Source of the DNA: Tubulanus polymorphus
Taxonomy: Eukaryota > Nemertea > Palaeonemertea > Tubulaniformes > Tubulanidae
Assembly (NCBI RefSeq): GCF_964204645.1
Contig: NC_134030.1
Span: 659,855-723,854 of the forward strand
Length of the DNA stretch: 64,000 bases
Direction of reading: 5' to 3'
Each line of letters opens with the position of its first letter. Within the stretch, counting starts at the first letter, position 1. Below the pieces are notes generated by a model. It was given only the letters and a program-made list of their open reading frames with translations, searched no databases and was not told the origin of the DNA. This document shows positions 23,607 through 34,482 of this stretch, piece by piece. Made by a program: the position numbers and the translations under genes.

Positions 23607-26600
23607 TAGCACCCCTCCAGAGACGCCTCCCGACTTTCAAGCACCAAGTAAGTTCAGTCTCCAAATACAATTTCAATGCTTTCAATTTTTTTGTATGTAG
23701 TTAAAAGTTGTGACCAGTTTTCATAACTCTGTGTCGGGGGCCCGCTAACCAAAACAAATTTTGAAAATGTGCCCATCAATTAAATTGCCTCTGGGAGATT
23801 CCTATTGGAGGAGCGGCTTCGTTCGGGGACAATTCCGGATTTGTTAACTGATCTAAAGAATATTCTTTCAGTGAAGGGATATGCCTTGAACGCATGAGTC
23901 GTTCATGTGCGCCTAATATGCCTTCACTGAAAAAAAATCAACTATAACATGTACCACATATTTTTTGATTTAATTTTAGTCCAATTCCACAATTATTTCG
24001 GCTTACAATAGTGTCTTCAATTCTTTAAAGCCCAAAGCACCTTTTTGACTCAACATTCGGTATGAAGGTGGCCGGGAATTGGGCCGGCCTGTTTTCTTTC
24101 CGTTTCTGTCTCACGCCCAGCATAATTCATTTATATCATGCTTAAGAATAAGGCAAGTAAAAGTACTTAACTGTATGAGAGGCTAGATATATTTTCAAAT
24201 GATTTAATATTTTTACTTTTTCTATATGCCTAAAGCTGCAAAAACGCCCAGTGGGCGAGGGCACCCTCACGTCCAGTACAAATGGTGCTAGAACAAATTT
24301 ACTGCGTCCATGCTAATTTATTCATACCATGATTACCATGATTACCACAATCTGATATATTATGTATTTTCGAATGATTTTATAGTTTTACTTATTTTTC
24401 TAGATAATGCCGAAAGCAGTGAAAAAAACGTGGGGTGCGGGCCCTCAACATCAAGCCCGTATCCTACTGTTAGTACAAATTTACTGTTTCCATGCTAATT
24501 TATTCATGATTAAGAATAGTTGTTAGAAAGTACTGAACTGTTTGACTGGCTCGATATATGATATATTTTCAATTTATTTAATATTATTACTAATTTTTTT
24601 AGATATCAAAAGCCACGAAAAAGGCACCCAGCGGACAAGGGCGTCCCTCAACATCAAGCCCATATGCTCCTGTAATTATAAATTCTTTGCTTTCATGCTA
24701 ATTTTTTAATTAATGAACGTCATAATAAAAATGTCGAATGAAATTGACTATTTATATTATTTTCATTTCAAGTGTCTGTCTTTTGGCTCACTAGCGAGAT
24801 CGCCGCCTCTCAATTCAAACAGTCACAACTAAAAAGATCTTATTTGGATTAAAATCATTGATTATTGCACTCTGTTTGTCCTGTGGTACGACGTTAAACT
24901 GCCTCTTTTTAACAATACGTTTTATCCATACATTTTATCAGTGATTTTTATCTGTTTGTCCTGTGGTATGACGTTAAACTGCCTCTTTTTAACAATACGT
25001 TTTATCAATACATTTTATCAGTGATTTTTATCTGTTTGTCCTGTGGTATGACGTTAAACTGCCTCTTTTTAACAATACGTTTTATCCATACATTTTATCA
25101 GTGATTTTTATCTATTTGTCCTGTGGTACGACGTTAAACTGCCTCTTTTTAACAATACGTGTCCCTGGACCCCTACATGCACCATATAGAGTGGACCCCT
25201 ACATGCACCATATAGAGAATTAGTGAATGTGGTGTCCCTGGACCCCTACATGCACCATATAGAGAATTAGTTCACTGAACCAGAATAAGACTGACTGATA
25301 TATTTTCAAATGATTTAATATTTTTACTTGTTTTTCTAGAAGATGCCTAAAGCAACAAGAAAAACACGGGGCGCGGGCCCCTCACATTCAAGCCCGTATA
25401 ATAAAGTAAGTACAAATTTACTGCTTCCATGCTTATTTATTCATACCATGCTTAAGAATAGTTGTAAGAAAGTACTGAACTGTTTGACTGGCTCGATTAT
25501 ATGATGTATCTTCAATTTATTTAATACTTTTACTTTAAATTTTTCTATTAATATCATTATATCATAGTTATTTTACTAGATGCCGAAAGCTCAGAGAAAA
25601 ACAGGGGGCGCAGAAGCTTCAACTTCCAGCCCGACCTCCAGCCCATAAGCTGCTGCAATTACAAATGTACTGCTTCCATGCTAATTATTCATACCATGCA
25701 TTACAACAATGCCTAAAGCAATTAGAAAAACCTGGGCCGCGGGCCCCTCAAGTTCCAGCCCGTATGCTACTGTAAGTACACATTTACTGTTTCCATGCTA
25801 ATTTATTCATGATTAAGAATAGTTGTAAGAAAGTACTGAACTGTTTGACTGCCTCGATTATATGATGTATCTTCAATTTATTCAATACTTTTACTTTAAA
25901 TTTTTCTATTAATATCATTATATCATAGTTATCTTACTAGATGCCGAAAGCTCAGAGAAAAACAGGGGGGGCAGACCCTTCGACTTCAAGCGGCTAAGCT
26001 GCTGCAATTACAAATGTACTGTTTTCATGCTAATTTATTCATACTTTGTTAAGAATAAGTGTAAGAAAGCATTGAACTGTTTGACGGACTCATTATAAAA
26101 TGTATTTTCAAATGATTTTTACTTATTTTTCTAGATGCCAAAAGCAGGTTTCAAGCCAATGCAATCTGCAATCTGTTTATAGAAAAGCCAAAGATTCAGA
26201 TTTTAAATGAATTTTTATCTGTTGATCACCTGAAACGCCACTTTTCTCAAGGGAGGGACATTTAGGATTGACCTCTGAATGAACCCTGTCTGTTGATATC
26301 TTACGTAAATGGGTTAGAAAAATACAAATCCTTATTTGGGAACTGGACACACTTAGGTTCAGTTACATAATTCTATGGATTCAGTTCATCTCATTAAAAC
26401 AAACAGCTCTTATTCAAACTAGTTTTGTCAAGCAGGAACACTTGCTTTTAGAATTCGTCGTGCGTTCCGGCGGGAGGAGTTTGTACGTTTATTTCTACCG
26501 AAGTGTAAGTAGTTTAACTATTTTCATACAATATCATTTAGTGTGACGTGTGTCACTGATAATCAAAATCTAATAATAACTGTTGTTCCCTAGTATTAAC

Positions 26601-26937
26601 ATTGTGCAATTGAAATCCTATAGTTGTTTTTAGAAAGGATAGATGGCGCCATCAATGTGACAATCGATTGTAAAGTTTAAGAAATGAATGTTTAACCTCG
26701 CCGAGTACCAGAATTCTTAACCGTAGCATCGAAACCATTCGACTTGTTGTTTAATGTATTTCTCCCTATTTTTATTTTACAGTCATCAACATTTTAGACG
26801 AATGTCCGTTCGGGGAATTGGTGGAGGAATTTAAAAGAAACTTGGTTCCCGATAGGATATTACCACCACCTTTGTCGCCCGCTGCTGCCCCTCCCCAAAA
26901 TCGGATTAATACGCCTCAGCAGCGGCCTATCAGATAG
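22453..26937 (+). CDS. Micro-exon gene model: MSKA, ARSP/PPETPPD and DECPF modules
   Basis: Three exons join in frame: 22453-22521 (MSKATKKAPSGQGG, PSTSSPYAP, phase 0), 22643-22757 (RLYFGSPGRSPPLNSDNNN, Ser run, SLPPETPPDFQAR, exit phase 1), 26783-26937 (INILDECPFGELVEEFKRNL..., ending QQRPIR-stop). The total is 339 nt, 112 residues. The middle exon fuses two modules that are separate exons elsewhere (3386-3348 and 3137-3065 on the minus strand). All borders have GT/AG consensus. The long last intron contains many decayed module copies. No signal peptide or known domain; low-complexity and probably disordered outside the DECPF part. Sequence-only model. Confidence 0.4.
23170..23208 (+). CDS. 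ARSPxLN module exon (RRFASQARSPLLN)
   Basis: 39 nt, phase 0, with acceptor TTTCTAG and donor GTAAGT. Closest to the minus-strand exon 3386-3348 (HQFASEARSPSLN). The exon that follows it is broken, so it may not contribute to a product. Confidence 0.4.
23418..23647 (+). pseudogene. Expanded, frameshifted Ser/PPETPP module
   Basis: Splice borders are intact but the exon contains three tandem CAG-rich units with TPPETP text in different frames. Read in phase 0 it reaches a stop in the second unit. Length 230 nt compared with 73 in the minus-strand copy. CAG-run expansion and unit duplication have broken the frame. Confidence 0.4.
23807..23945 (+). pseudogene. Fragment of the 3' part of the nuclear-signal exon
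   Basis: Matches the ~130 bp after the stop of exon copy b (13610-13750), including a frame that reads SGTIPDLLTDLKNILSVKG and ends at a stop. The basic part is absent; the fragment abuts intron sequence of the neighbouring module. Confidence 0.45.
24226..24671 (+). pseudogene. Three decayed MPKA modules, copies m7, m8 and m9
   Basis: m7 (24226) starts MPKAAKTPSG but its acceptor TCTAG has become TCTAT. m8 (24404) shares the one-base deletion and donor loss of m5. m9 (24603-24671) has ATA in place of ATG and a GTAATT donor but otherwise reads SKATKKAPSGQGRPSTSSPY, so it could still act as an internal phase 0 exon. Confidence 0.4.
24871..25160. repeat. 80-bp tandem repeat, about 3.6 copies
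   Basis: Units start TCTGTTTGTCCTGTGGTA at 24871, 24951, 25031 and 25111. The fourth breaks off into the 47-bp minisatellite family. Confidence 0.9.
25150..25275. repeat. 47-bp minisatellite remnant, 2-3 units
   Basis: Partial units of the 47-bp family, one internally deleted, immediately upstream of the MPKA exon at 25340. Confidence 0.85.
25340..25405 (+). CDS. Intact MPKA module exon, copy m10
   Basis: 66 nt, phase 0, TTTTTCTAG acceptor and GTAAGT donor, reads KMPKATRKTRGAGPSHSSPY plus Asn-Lys. As at 18056 and 7405, a copy of the 47-bp minisatellite lies just upstream. No downstream partner exon other than the DECPF exon at 26783 is in sight, and that needs phase 1. Confidence 0.4.
25580..26180 (+). 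pseudogene. Four variant MPKA modules, copies m11 to m14
   Basis: m11 (25580-25648; MPKAQRKTGGAEAST, then stop), m12 (25709-25771; MPKAIRKTWAAGPSSSSPYA, good GTAAGT donor but no acceptor), m13 (25941-25997; MPKAQRKTGGADPST, then stop) and m14 (26135; MPKAGFKPMQSAICL-stop). m11, m13 and m14 have acceptors and in-frame stops, so they could serve as alternative terminal exons; more simply they are decaying copies. Confidence 0.4.
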
Positions 26938-27417
26938 CTGCACACCAGATAGAATGGGAGGGCAATTACCTAAAATTACCTTAGCAATGTTAGATTAAAG
27001 CGTGCAATGACTACTGGTGATAATAAGGAATCAAACTAATATGCTGTCAATAGTTTGAGCAAAAGTCACATTTCAAGCAACACATGCTAATGACACACAC
27101 ACAAGTGAAATCGATATATCGAGTGTTCAGACACAAGACGGTAGTTTCCAGCAAGAATTATCCGTTAAAACCAAATGATAACAGAGTGAAATTATCCTTT
27201 CATTTCCAAGAACAGCATCCAAATTGGAAAATTTCACAATTTATATATTTTTGACATTATAGAAGGGGCACGGACCCATCCAGATCAAGTATTAACATCA
27301 AGCCTTTCAACTATTCCAAAAGGCTTTCCCAGTGACATCATCATTGAGAAACCAGGTCAAGCTATGATTACTAGTTTTGCTCATTTTCACGCAGTACTTC
27401 TCAACGGCTAAGAGCTG

Positions 27418-27534
27418 ATGGACGAAACTTTTCAAATTAATTCCAAAACCTCGAGCAAGAGAAAAGGATCGGACAGCAGTTGTAGTGAGGGAACAAGTGG
27501 ACCTCGGCCGCCAAAAAAGAATGCAGATTCAGAG
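27418..27534 (+). CDS. Possible first exon of an unrecognised gene
   Basis: An ATG opens MDETFQINSKTSSKRKGSDS, then SCSEGTSGPRPPKKNADSE, up to a GTACAA donor. The Lys/Arg clusters and Ser/Glu-rich text look like protein, and PRPPKK recalls the start of the nuclear-signal exon at 14062. A following candidate exon begins near 27579 after an ATATCAG acceptor, but frames there are ambiguous and I could not complete a model. Confidence 0.25.
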
Positions 27535-27969
27535 GTACAACATACATTTCAATTACGATGATAATGAGATATCAGCTGTGTTTATCCAACTACAATCTGC
27601 GTCACAGAATGCAAGACAGGACAGCATCAGAAGAAAAGACGAGCGGTTCCTCTATCTCCCCTCTCCGTCTAACAATCCCGCTTACAACCACCATTTATCC
27701 ACTAAAAGTATTTTTTGTCAAATTTTTGTCACTTCGATTGATGATTCAATGAATATTTCCAAGAATTCAGATACAAGTGCTATATTTTCTGAATCCAAGA
27801 ATTTCTTTCCAAATAAGACAATTATTATTATCAAATTGACGAAGGCCAACGTGTTTTCTTTAAATAAAAGGCAGCGGCAAAAAGAAGAAAGTGACACCAG
27901 TGAAAATACTAAGATTTTGCACAATTGTTGCTATTTAATAAATCCCAGAATTGAGGTAGTTGAATAACC

Positions 27970-28790
27970 ATAAAAATTGAGATAACGATATATGATATGA
28001 TATATGTAAATATGGTAAATCTAATTTTGAAATGAGTAAATGAATTATGATATATCTTTAACTAACGTTTTTGGGATGTTTTGCCCTAGTTTGTTAATGA
28101 AGATTTGTATGTTTATAAATACTAGTATGATATTCATTTCAAGTCAATTGCTATATTATACCTGATGATTAAAATAAATATAAGTTATATATATATATCC
28201 AGTTTCCCAAAAAGTCTGAACAAAACTTTTTTGTGAAAGCAGGACTAGATTTACTTATCTATTTTATTATTTATTTCATTATTTTTTTCTAAATTTTCTG
28301 TTTAACTTTTTCGATGTTAATTAGGGTCGAAAAATCACTCCCATTACAACAATGTAATTATTTTCAATCAATTTTAACATTTTTTTATAAATGAAAACCT
28401 TTTGAACCAATGAATTTCTAATTAAGTCTAAATATGTAAGTTTTTGATTCACAATTTATCACGATAGAGAATACCTGAATGCGGTGTGTAAATCGGTGAT
28501 GGACTTTACATTAAAACATTCAAAAACTGCAGAAACGCCTGAACAACAAGAACAAATTAATCTAACATCGTAATATGCTTGATACAGCAATTTAACCCTG
28601 TTTTTTGCTAGCAATCAGAAAAATATGGGGGCGACACTTGAACAGAAAAATAACCACATACTACAACAGAAACACCTGAAGAGATGATGGGAAGTTTGAA
28701 AACATCTCAAGACCTGTACTCCAAAAATATTGTAGTTTAATAATAAATATATCTCTACTTATCTTTTCCATTCAGTGATTCCCAATTCAG
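27970..28790. other. AT-rich intergenic sequence
   Basis: No exon, RNA gene or tandem repeat recognised. Confidence 0.4.
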
Positions 28791-28794
28791 GTCA

Positions 28795-29650
28795 GTCCCT
28801 CCTGTGGCTGCTCCTAGGTGTGGTCCCTGTGGCTGCTCCTAGGTGTGGTCCCTGTGGCTGCTCCTAGGTGTGGTCCCAGTGGATGCTCCTAGGTGTGATC
28901 CCTGTGGCTGCTCCTAATGTCTATTTATTAATTGATGAGACCTGTTTTTCTTGGATATTTTGCTTACTTTTTGGGGTACATACCTCATTTATGTCTTAAC
29001 AGAATGCCAAAAGTCGCGGACAACAACTGAATATCCGATATATTTCCAGTTCTGTACCAATTAGATGGATTGGCAAAAAGACTCCTTAAGTCCAATTGAA
29101 TGAGAGAGAAAATCCTCCATTTTGTGAAATTTCTTGAATTTTTACATTGTCACCATGCCTACGAAATGAAGTTATTTTTCTTGTGGGGTCTCAACAACTA
29201 AATCAGGGTGGCGTAGGCATGGTAACAATGTTCAAATCCAAGAAATTTGACAAAATGGAGGATTTTCTCTCTCATTAAACTGGACTTAAGGAGTCTTTTT
29301 GCCAATCCATCTAATTGGTACAGAACTGGAAATATATCAGATATTCAGTTGTTGTCCGCGATTTTTGGCATTCTGTTAAGACATAAATGAGGTATGTACC
29401 CCAAAAAGTAAGCAAAATATCCCAGAAAAACAGGTCTCATCAATTAATAAATAGACATTAGGTGTGATCCCTGTGGCTGCTCCTAGGTGTGGTCCCAGTG
29501 GCTGCTCCTAGGTGTGGTCCCTGTGCCTGCTCCTAGGTGTGGTCCCAGTGGCTGCTCCTAGGTGTGGTCCCTGTGGCTGCTCCTAGGTGTGGTCCCTGTG
29601 GCTGCTCCTAGGTGTGGTCCCTGTGGCTGCTCCTACTTGCTGCTCCTAGG
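28795..29650. repeat. 25-bp minisatellite split by a transposon
   Basis: GGTGTGGTCCCTGTGGCTGC plus TCCTA units occur at 28795-28916 and 29459-29650; the gap is the palindromic element described separately. Confidence 0.9.
28917..29458. mobile_element. Fold-back MITE with TA target-site duplication
   Basis: About 246-bp inverted arms (28917-29162 and 29211-29458) flank a ~48-bp spacer. Ends are ATGTCTATTTATT and its complement, with TA on both sides, and the insertion cuts a CTCCTAGGTG minisatellite unit exactly at TA. TA duplications are typical of Tc1/mariner elements. No transposase frame, so non-autonomous. Confidence 0.85.
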
Positions 29651-30149
29651 TGCGGTCCCCGGTGTGGATCGATGACTCACCAGCAAATGCTAGAAAACAT
29701 AGAATTCAAAAGTTACTCAGCCGGTTTGAGAGATCTAAAGAATACTGACATCAATTCAAAGAGCGCGGTATCTATTTTATAAATCTCGCTGCTCTAGAGT
29801 GCGACCTCAACTAGTCTAAGAGTACTGGCGGCGATCTCTGAACCAGCATCTCGTGAGTAACAGTGTCTTCACTAATACGGAGCACGCACGTACAAGTTAG
29901 TCGTGTCACGTGGCTTTGCTGCGGAGAACGTTACGGGGATTCCCCGCCGTTCAGAACTGCTCGCGCATATCGGTTTTTTCGCCGCAGATATAGCGATGAG
30001 ATAAATCACCCGGTTCGACAAAAGGGATTTCAGAAATGAATTTGCGTATTATCTCAATAAGTAAATAGTTTTTTTCAGAAGTTTTGAATACAATTTTTTT
30101 CAAACTAAAAACGGTTTTAGGACTCCTAAAAAATTACGAAAGATTTAAC

Positions 30150-30215
30150 AGCGGGCGAGCCGTGGTTGTCGCGTTCGCATCTGGGAAGCAACTCACGTGT
30201 TCGAATTCCGCACGA
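30150..30215 (+). repeat. tRNA-like SINE head candidate
   Basis: A GTTCGAATTCC B-box lies about 45 bp after a GTGGTTGTCGCG segment. Resembles a tRNA-derived SINE promoter; no intact cloverleaf was seen. Confidence 0.3.
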
Positions 30216-31384
30216 CACTCAGGGAGGTGACCTCCCTGCTCCACCCAAGATGGGTACCTGGCCTGAGGGAAACTGATTGATACATTTAAGACTGGGAGTT
30301 GTAAAAGAATGAAAATGATGAAAGAAAGCGATATATACTTACTCACCAAAAAGAATTGCGCTTCTCAACGATTTGTTCAGACTTCAGTTATTTCCAGCAG
30401 TGTGTTTTCGCTATCCTACAAAAGAGGACAACACATTGAACACTTCAAATTATTTTGATTTTGAAATTAAAATTTTGATGACATGTATTAAACAGTACAA
30501 ACTTCAATGAAATTAAAATTTGCCACCATGGCCTAGCGAGTTTGTGAGAACATTAAGCTAAAAACGGTTAAGTACAAATTGTTGTCCTCATTGACAATGG
30601 CAATAAAACTTAAAAAATTGAGAACAGGGGCTGGTTTAATAGAGCAGTATCAATATTAACCCGGGCTTAAAGTCAATCTAATTGAGTTTAACCAGTCAAG
30701 AGTCAGCCACATTTGAAATGAATTGTTTAGTAAGAGTAATTTATTTCATCGTCAAAAAATTTAACTTTTAAAGAGTCAAAATCATTCTTAAACTGTTCAA
30801 CTGGGTGCGGAAAACATAAGCGGAAATGAAACAAGTTCATAAAGTTTCTTACGAATAAATTTCTAATGGTTATGTCAAATGTTAACACTAACCAAACACG
30901 TTCGGGTTCCGGGAGAATTTTCACAGGAGGTGTTCGCTGTCTGGTGTCCAGTGGTCGAAAGGAAGGTGCTGGTCAGGTAAAATGGATCGGAAGAGTTGCG
31001 GTCCATCCAAGCGATTATCTATAACAATACCATACGATCGATATCCGGTAAAGGAATGCGCACCGATTCCATTGTGAAAAAAGTCGATCAAAATTCAACC
31101 TGAATCCGGACACAATGGCGACCGCTGACCTGTGATTATAAGAAATAGGTTATAATGGGAAAAATCCGTGAACATGTATAGACTAAAATCAGAGGCTCAC
31201 CGACTTTAAACTATCTACATTAAATCATTTAACTTCTTTAAAACATTTGTTCACATTATACCTAGAAGCCTCTCTTGAATCGTAATTAGCCGTCCGTTGA
31301 ATCGAGATGTTTTTGTATGCTCAAAATTAAAGTCAAGACTAACACTGTGGAAATGAACATATTACTATAAGTCTAACCTTGGAT

Positions 31385-31500
31385 CAAACTATATGCAACT
31401 GGATTCTGTGAGCTGGATCCTGATCTGTGGAACTGGATCCTAGGAGCTGGATCCTGATCTGTGGAACTGGATCCTAATGAGTGGACCTGGGTTCTGGCTG
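31385..31500. repeat. Tandem repeat with GTGGAACTGGATCC motif
   Basis: Three to four units containing CTGGATCCTGATCTGTGGAA. Related GTGGAACTGGATCC text forms the array at 47,000-47,340. Confidence 0.75.
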
Positions 31501-33731
31501 TGATGTACAAACAATCATAAGTTGCTGTATGATCGGCACAAACGCGCATTCCACACCTTGACAAAAACTCAACCATCAACATAAACACATACTTTTAGTT
31601 CAATACATATTTTATTTATGATTTAAATTTGCGATTTAGTCACTGGACTGGGATTAACTTCGTCGGCTGCCGATCGGTGTCTTACTGTGGCAAGTGAGGT
31701 TAGAAATTAGTTCACAGATTTACCGCTTATTGTTTATATAGAGGCAGCACTCGACGGTGGAGATCGTACATAGGTCGATTGTCCAACTGCGGTACGCGAG
31801 TAATAAGTACATCGTTTAGAGAATAAGACTGGTTACCGGGCTCTATCTTCAATCAGACCAAAATTACGGCAACCAGTCTATTCGAAAACTATTCAAAACC
31901 CAATATTATTTCACTTTGGTTACACTTTATACGTCCCGGGTTCGAACCCAGCAATTACTGACACTGATTTAGAGTGGTGCTATAATAGATGATATGCAAC
32001 AACACAAATTAAATCTTTGAAATAAATTCTACAACACATTTTCTGAATTTTCTCCCAACAATGCCCGGTAAAAAAAACTTTATTATCAACCTCTTTTCAA
32101 TGATCATATTATATTATTTTACACATTTCTTGAATATCTACAGAAATAAACATGTATTAACTTTTGAACAAATAGATGAAATTTCCCCATCATCACCATT
32201 TCTTTAAATAACATACATCAACATAGATAATATGAAAAAAATGCTTGACACTTCGTGGGATAGGTGTATAATCACAGGTTAAGAAAATGAATGGGATCTG
32301 AACTCGGGACCCGTGTCCCTGTGTACCAAAAGTCCCTCGCTCCGCTTTAACCGTCAAGTGCTGCCGCTCAAGATATCGTTGACGGTGAATATGTGAACTA
32401 ACTTTACACGCATGCCACAGTAGGAATATAGAGCGGTTGGGGTTTAGTTCACAAATTTGCATTCAATGTATGTTTTTTTTTTCTGGCAGCACCTCACGAT
32501 AAAATCGCTTCTCAGTCGGCCGTGGTCCTGCCAATCAAGACATCATATACATGTACGTGATAATTGTATATACATGTACGTGATAATATGTCAGTGTTGT
32601 AACATTATGTTTTTTGCTAACACTATTCCGCGCAGGACTTCAGTTTCATTCTATCACAATACGTAAGATGGCGCAGTGGTCGCCCGATTGAAGCGACGAC
32701 CATATTGCCCTCATCTGGAACTGTGTCAAGGTGAAGTACTTCTATTTCTGAAAACGGTGACGTTTTTTGCTGCGTATTGATTTTCCGCGCTCACTAGGCT
32801 TACAGTGTATGCAGTATACATTAGACACGGGTGAACATGTGGCGGATAACGAGTCGGTATCGTTCACGATAAACCGCCGACGAATCGCTGCTGACTGAAT
32901 TCTTGTTTTCGTGTTGAAATATTTCCTATGATCGGAATTATTCTGTGGACAGTGAACGACGATAGATGAATTCGCGTGTTCCGAAAATCAAGAGCCTTTT
33001 CGGAAAATTCCTAAATCGACATCTGTACAATACATGATCAACAGTTTACGTGGAACTTATCAGACTTCGGATCCGTTTTTATATGTTTGGGGAATACTAG
33101 CCAATGCACTCTGAAAGATGGCTAACTTGAGGTAAATAATTGAAATAGGCCTACCTGTCGCTAACTTATCAAAAATTACATCATTTTTAGTTTGGATAAA
33201 GTCATAGTTAGAATGTACATGTATATGTACAGCGATGAGAAAAAAAACAAACAATAAAATTCGCAAAGTGTAACTTTACATAACCGCAATAAAAAAAGAC
33301 TCTAAAAAGTTGAAATATCGACGACAGGCATAAAAAACGTCGATTTTTTTCATTTTTCGGTTTTTATTGTGGAACTTTAAGATTTCATTCTTAATTCTCG
33401 ACATATTCCAAAGTTTTGTCATTAATACGATAAAAACACGTGTTAATTTGAGACGGAAAAGATGCTTTCTATGCGTTGTTTGTGTGATATAACTCATGCA
33501 CTGCGCAGATGTTACGAAGTTTGAGTTTACAGTCCAGTCCACTTCTTATACTTATTTCTGCAATATTCAACTCACGCCTCGCAATCAGAACAGTCGATCA
33601 CCCTTAAAGTGCACATATCAAATCAGACAAACACTTATTAAAAATGAGAAAGTTTTAAAGCGAGCGATCTCCTGATCATGATGACGTAAATAGCGTCTTA
33701 TTTGTGTGTTTTATTTTTTCTTGTTTTCAAG

Positions 33732-34482
33732 TTCAATCTTCGTGACGTTAGGAGTGATAATAATAAGTACAGGAATAGTAGTACTGATCGTATGTTGGAT
33801 CAGACACATTAGACTAAAACGTTGTAAGTATCTTCACACTTACGATCGTCGATAAAAGATAACTATTTCCAGTTCAGAAGTTTTAAACGTTTTAGATCTA
33901 GACCCTGGTTCCACCTAGTTCCACAGCATCTAGTTCCACAGTTCAGCACCTAGTTCCACAGCACCTTATAGTTCCACTGTTCTGCGCAGTTCCACTGGTC
34001 AACACCTAGTTCCACAGCACCTAGTTCCACAGTTCTGCACCTAGTTCCACAGTTCTGCACAGTTCCACTGTTCTGCACCTAGTTCCACAGCACCTAGTTC
34101 TACAGTTCATCACCTAGTTCCACAGTTTTAATTCAGTTATTGTATCAGAGTTAACAATGAGTTTATTAAAGATTCTTAGACTCTCAAGATGATCAAATAT
34201 TCATCCAGAACCGCAGATGTACCCCCCGCAAAATCCCGAACATTCAATTTTTCATTAATTTCTATTCCAGTTCAGACAATGGGTGGAGTAGGCGTCGGTC
34301 AGACGAATACTACAATGGTAACCGGATATCCTACATCTACATACCCTCCACCACAGCAGTTACAACAGTACGACCCCGGTTATAGCGCCCCCTATACACC
34401 ATACACACCCCAGCAACCGACTGCTCCAACAATAGAACCGACCGCCATGCCTCCTCCTAGCTACGACTCGGTTGTCAAATAA
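33732..34482 (+). CDS. Partial Shisa/WBP1-like gene on the opposite strand: transmembrane and PPxY-tail exons
   Basis: Two exons join in frame: 33732-33823 encodes SIFVTLGVIIISTGIVVLIV, then CWIRHIRLKR, a membrane segment with a basic stop-transfer; 34271-34482 encodes a Gln/Pro/Tyr/Thr-rich tail (FQTMGGVGVG...) ending PPPSYDSVVK. Borders are GT/AG with entry phase 2 and exit phase 1, the same phases as exons 3 and 4 of the five minus-strand genes, so this is a diverged relative in the opposite orientation. I could not find its signal-peptide and Cys-rich exons upstream. They may be far upstream, too diverged to read by eye, or lost. An in-frame ATG at 34189, inside the intron, could create an alternative short product but looks fortuitous. 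Confidence 0.65.
33895..34130. repeat. CACCTAGTTCCACAG tandem repeat
   Basis: About 15-bp units with variants, inside the intron between the membrane and tail exons of the plus-strand gene. Confidence 0.85.

Larger units (their letters stand above)
29651..33700. other. Gene-poor spacer with old repeats
   Basis: No supported exon. It holds a tRNA-like segment (30150-30215), a GGATCC-containing tandem repeat (31385-31500) and GGCAGCAC repeats. The missing first exons of the plus-strand membrane protein gene should lie here if they exist. Confidence 0.4.

Noticed and set aside
27485-27967. 160-codon plus-strand frame
   Set aside because: Composition is that of AT-rich non-coding DNA, and the more protein-like text in this area is in another frame with a possible donor at 27535.
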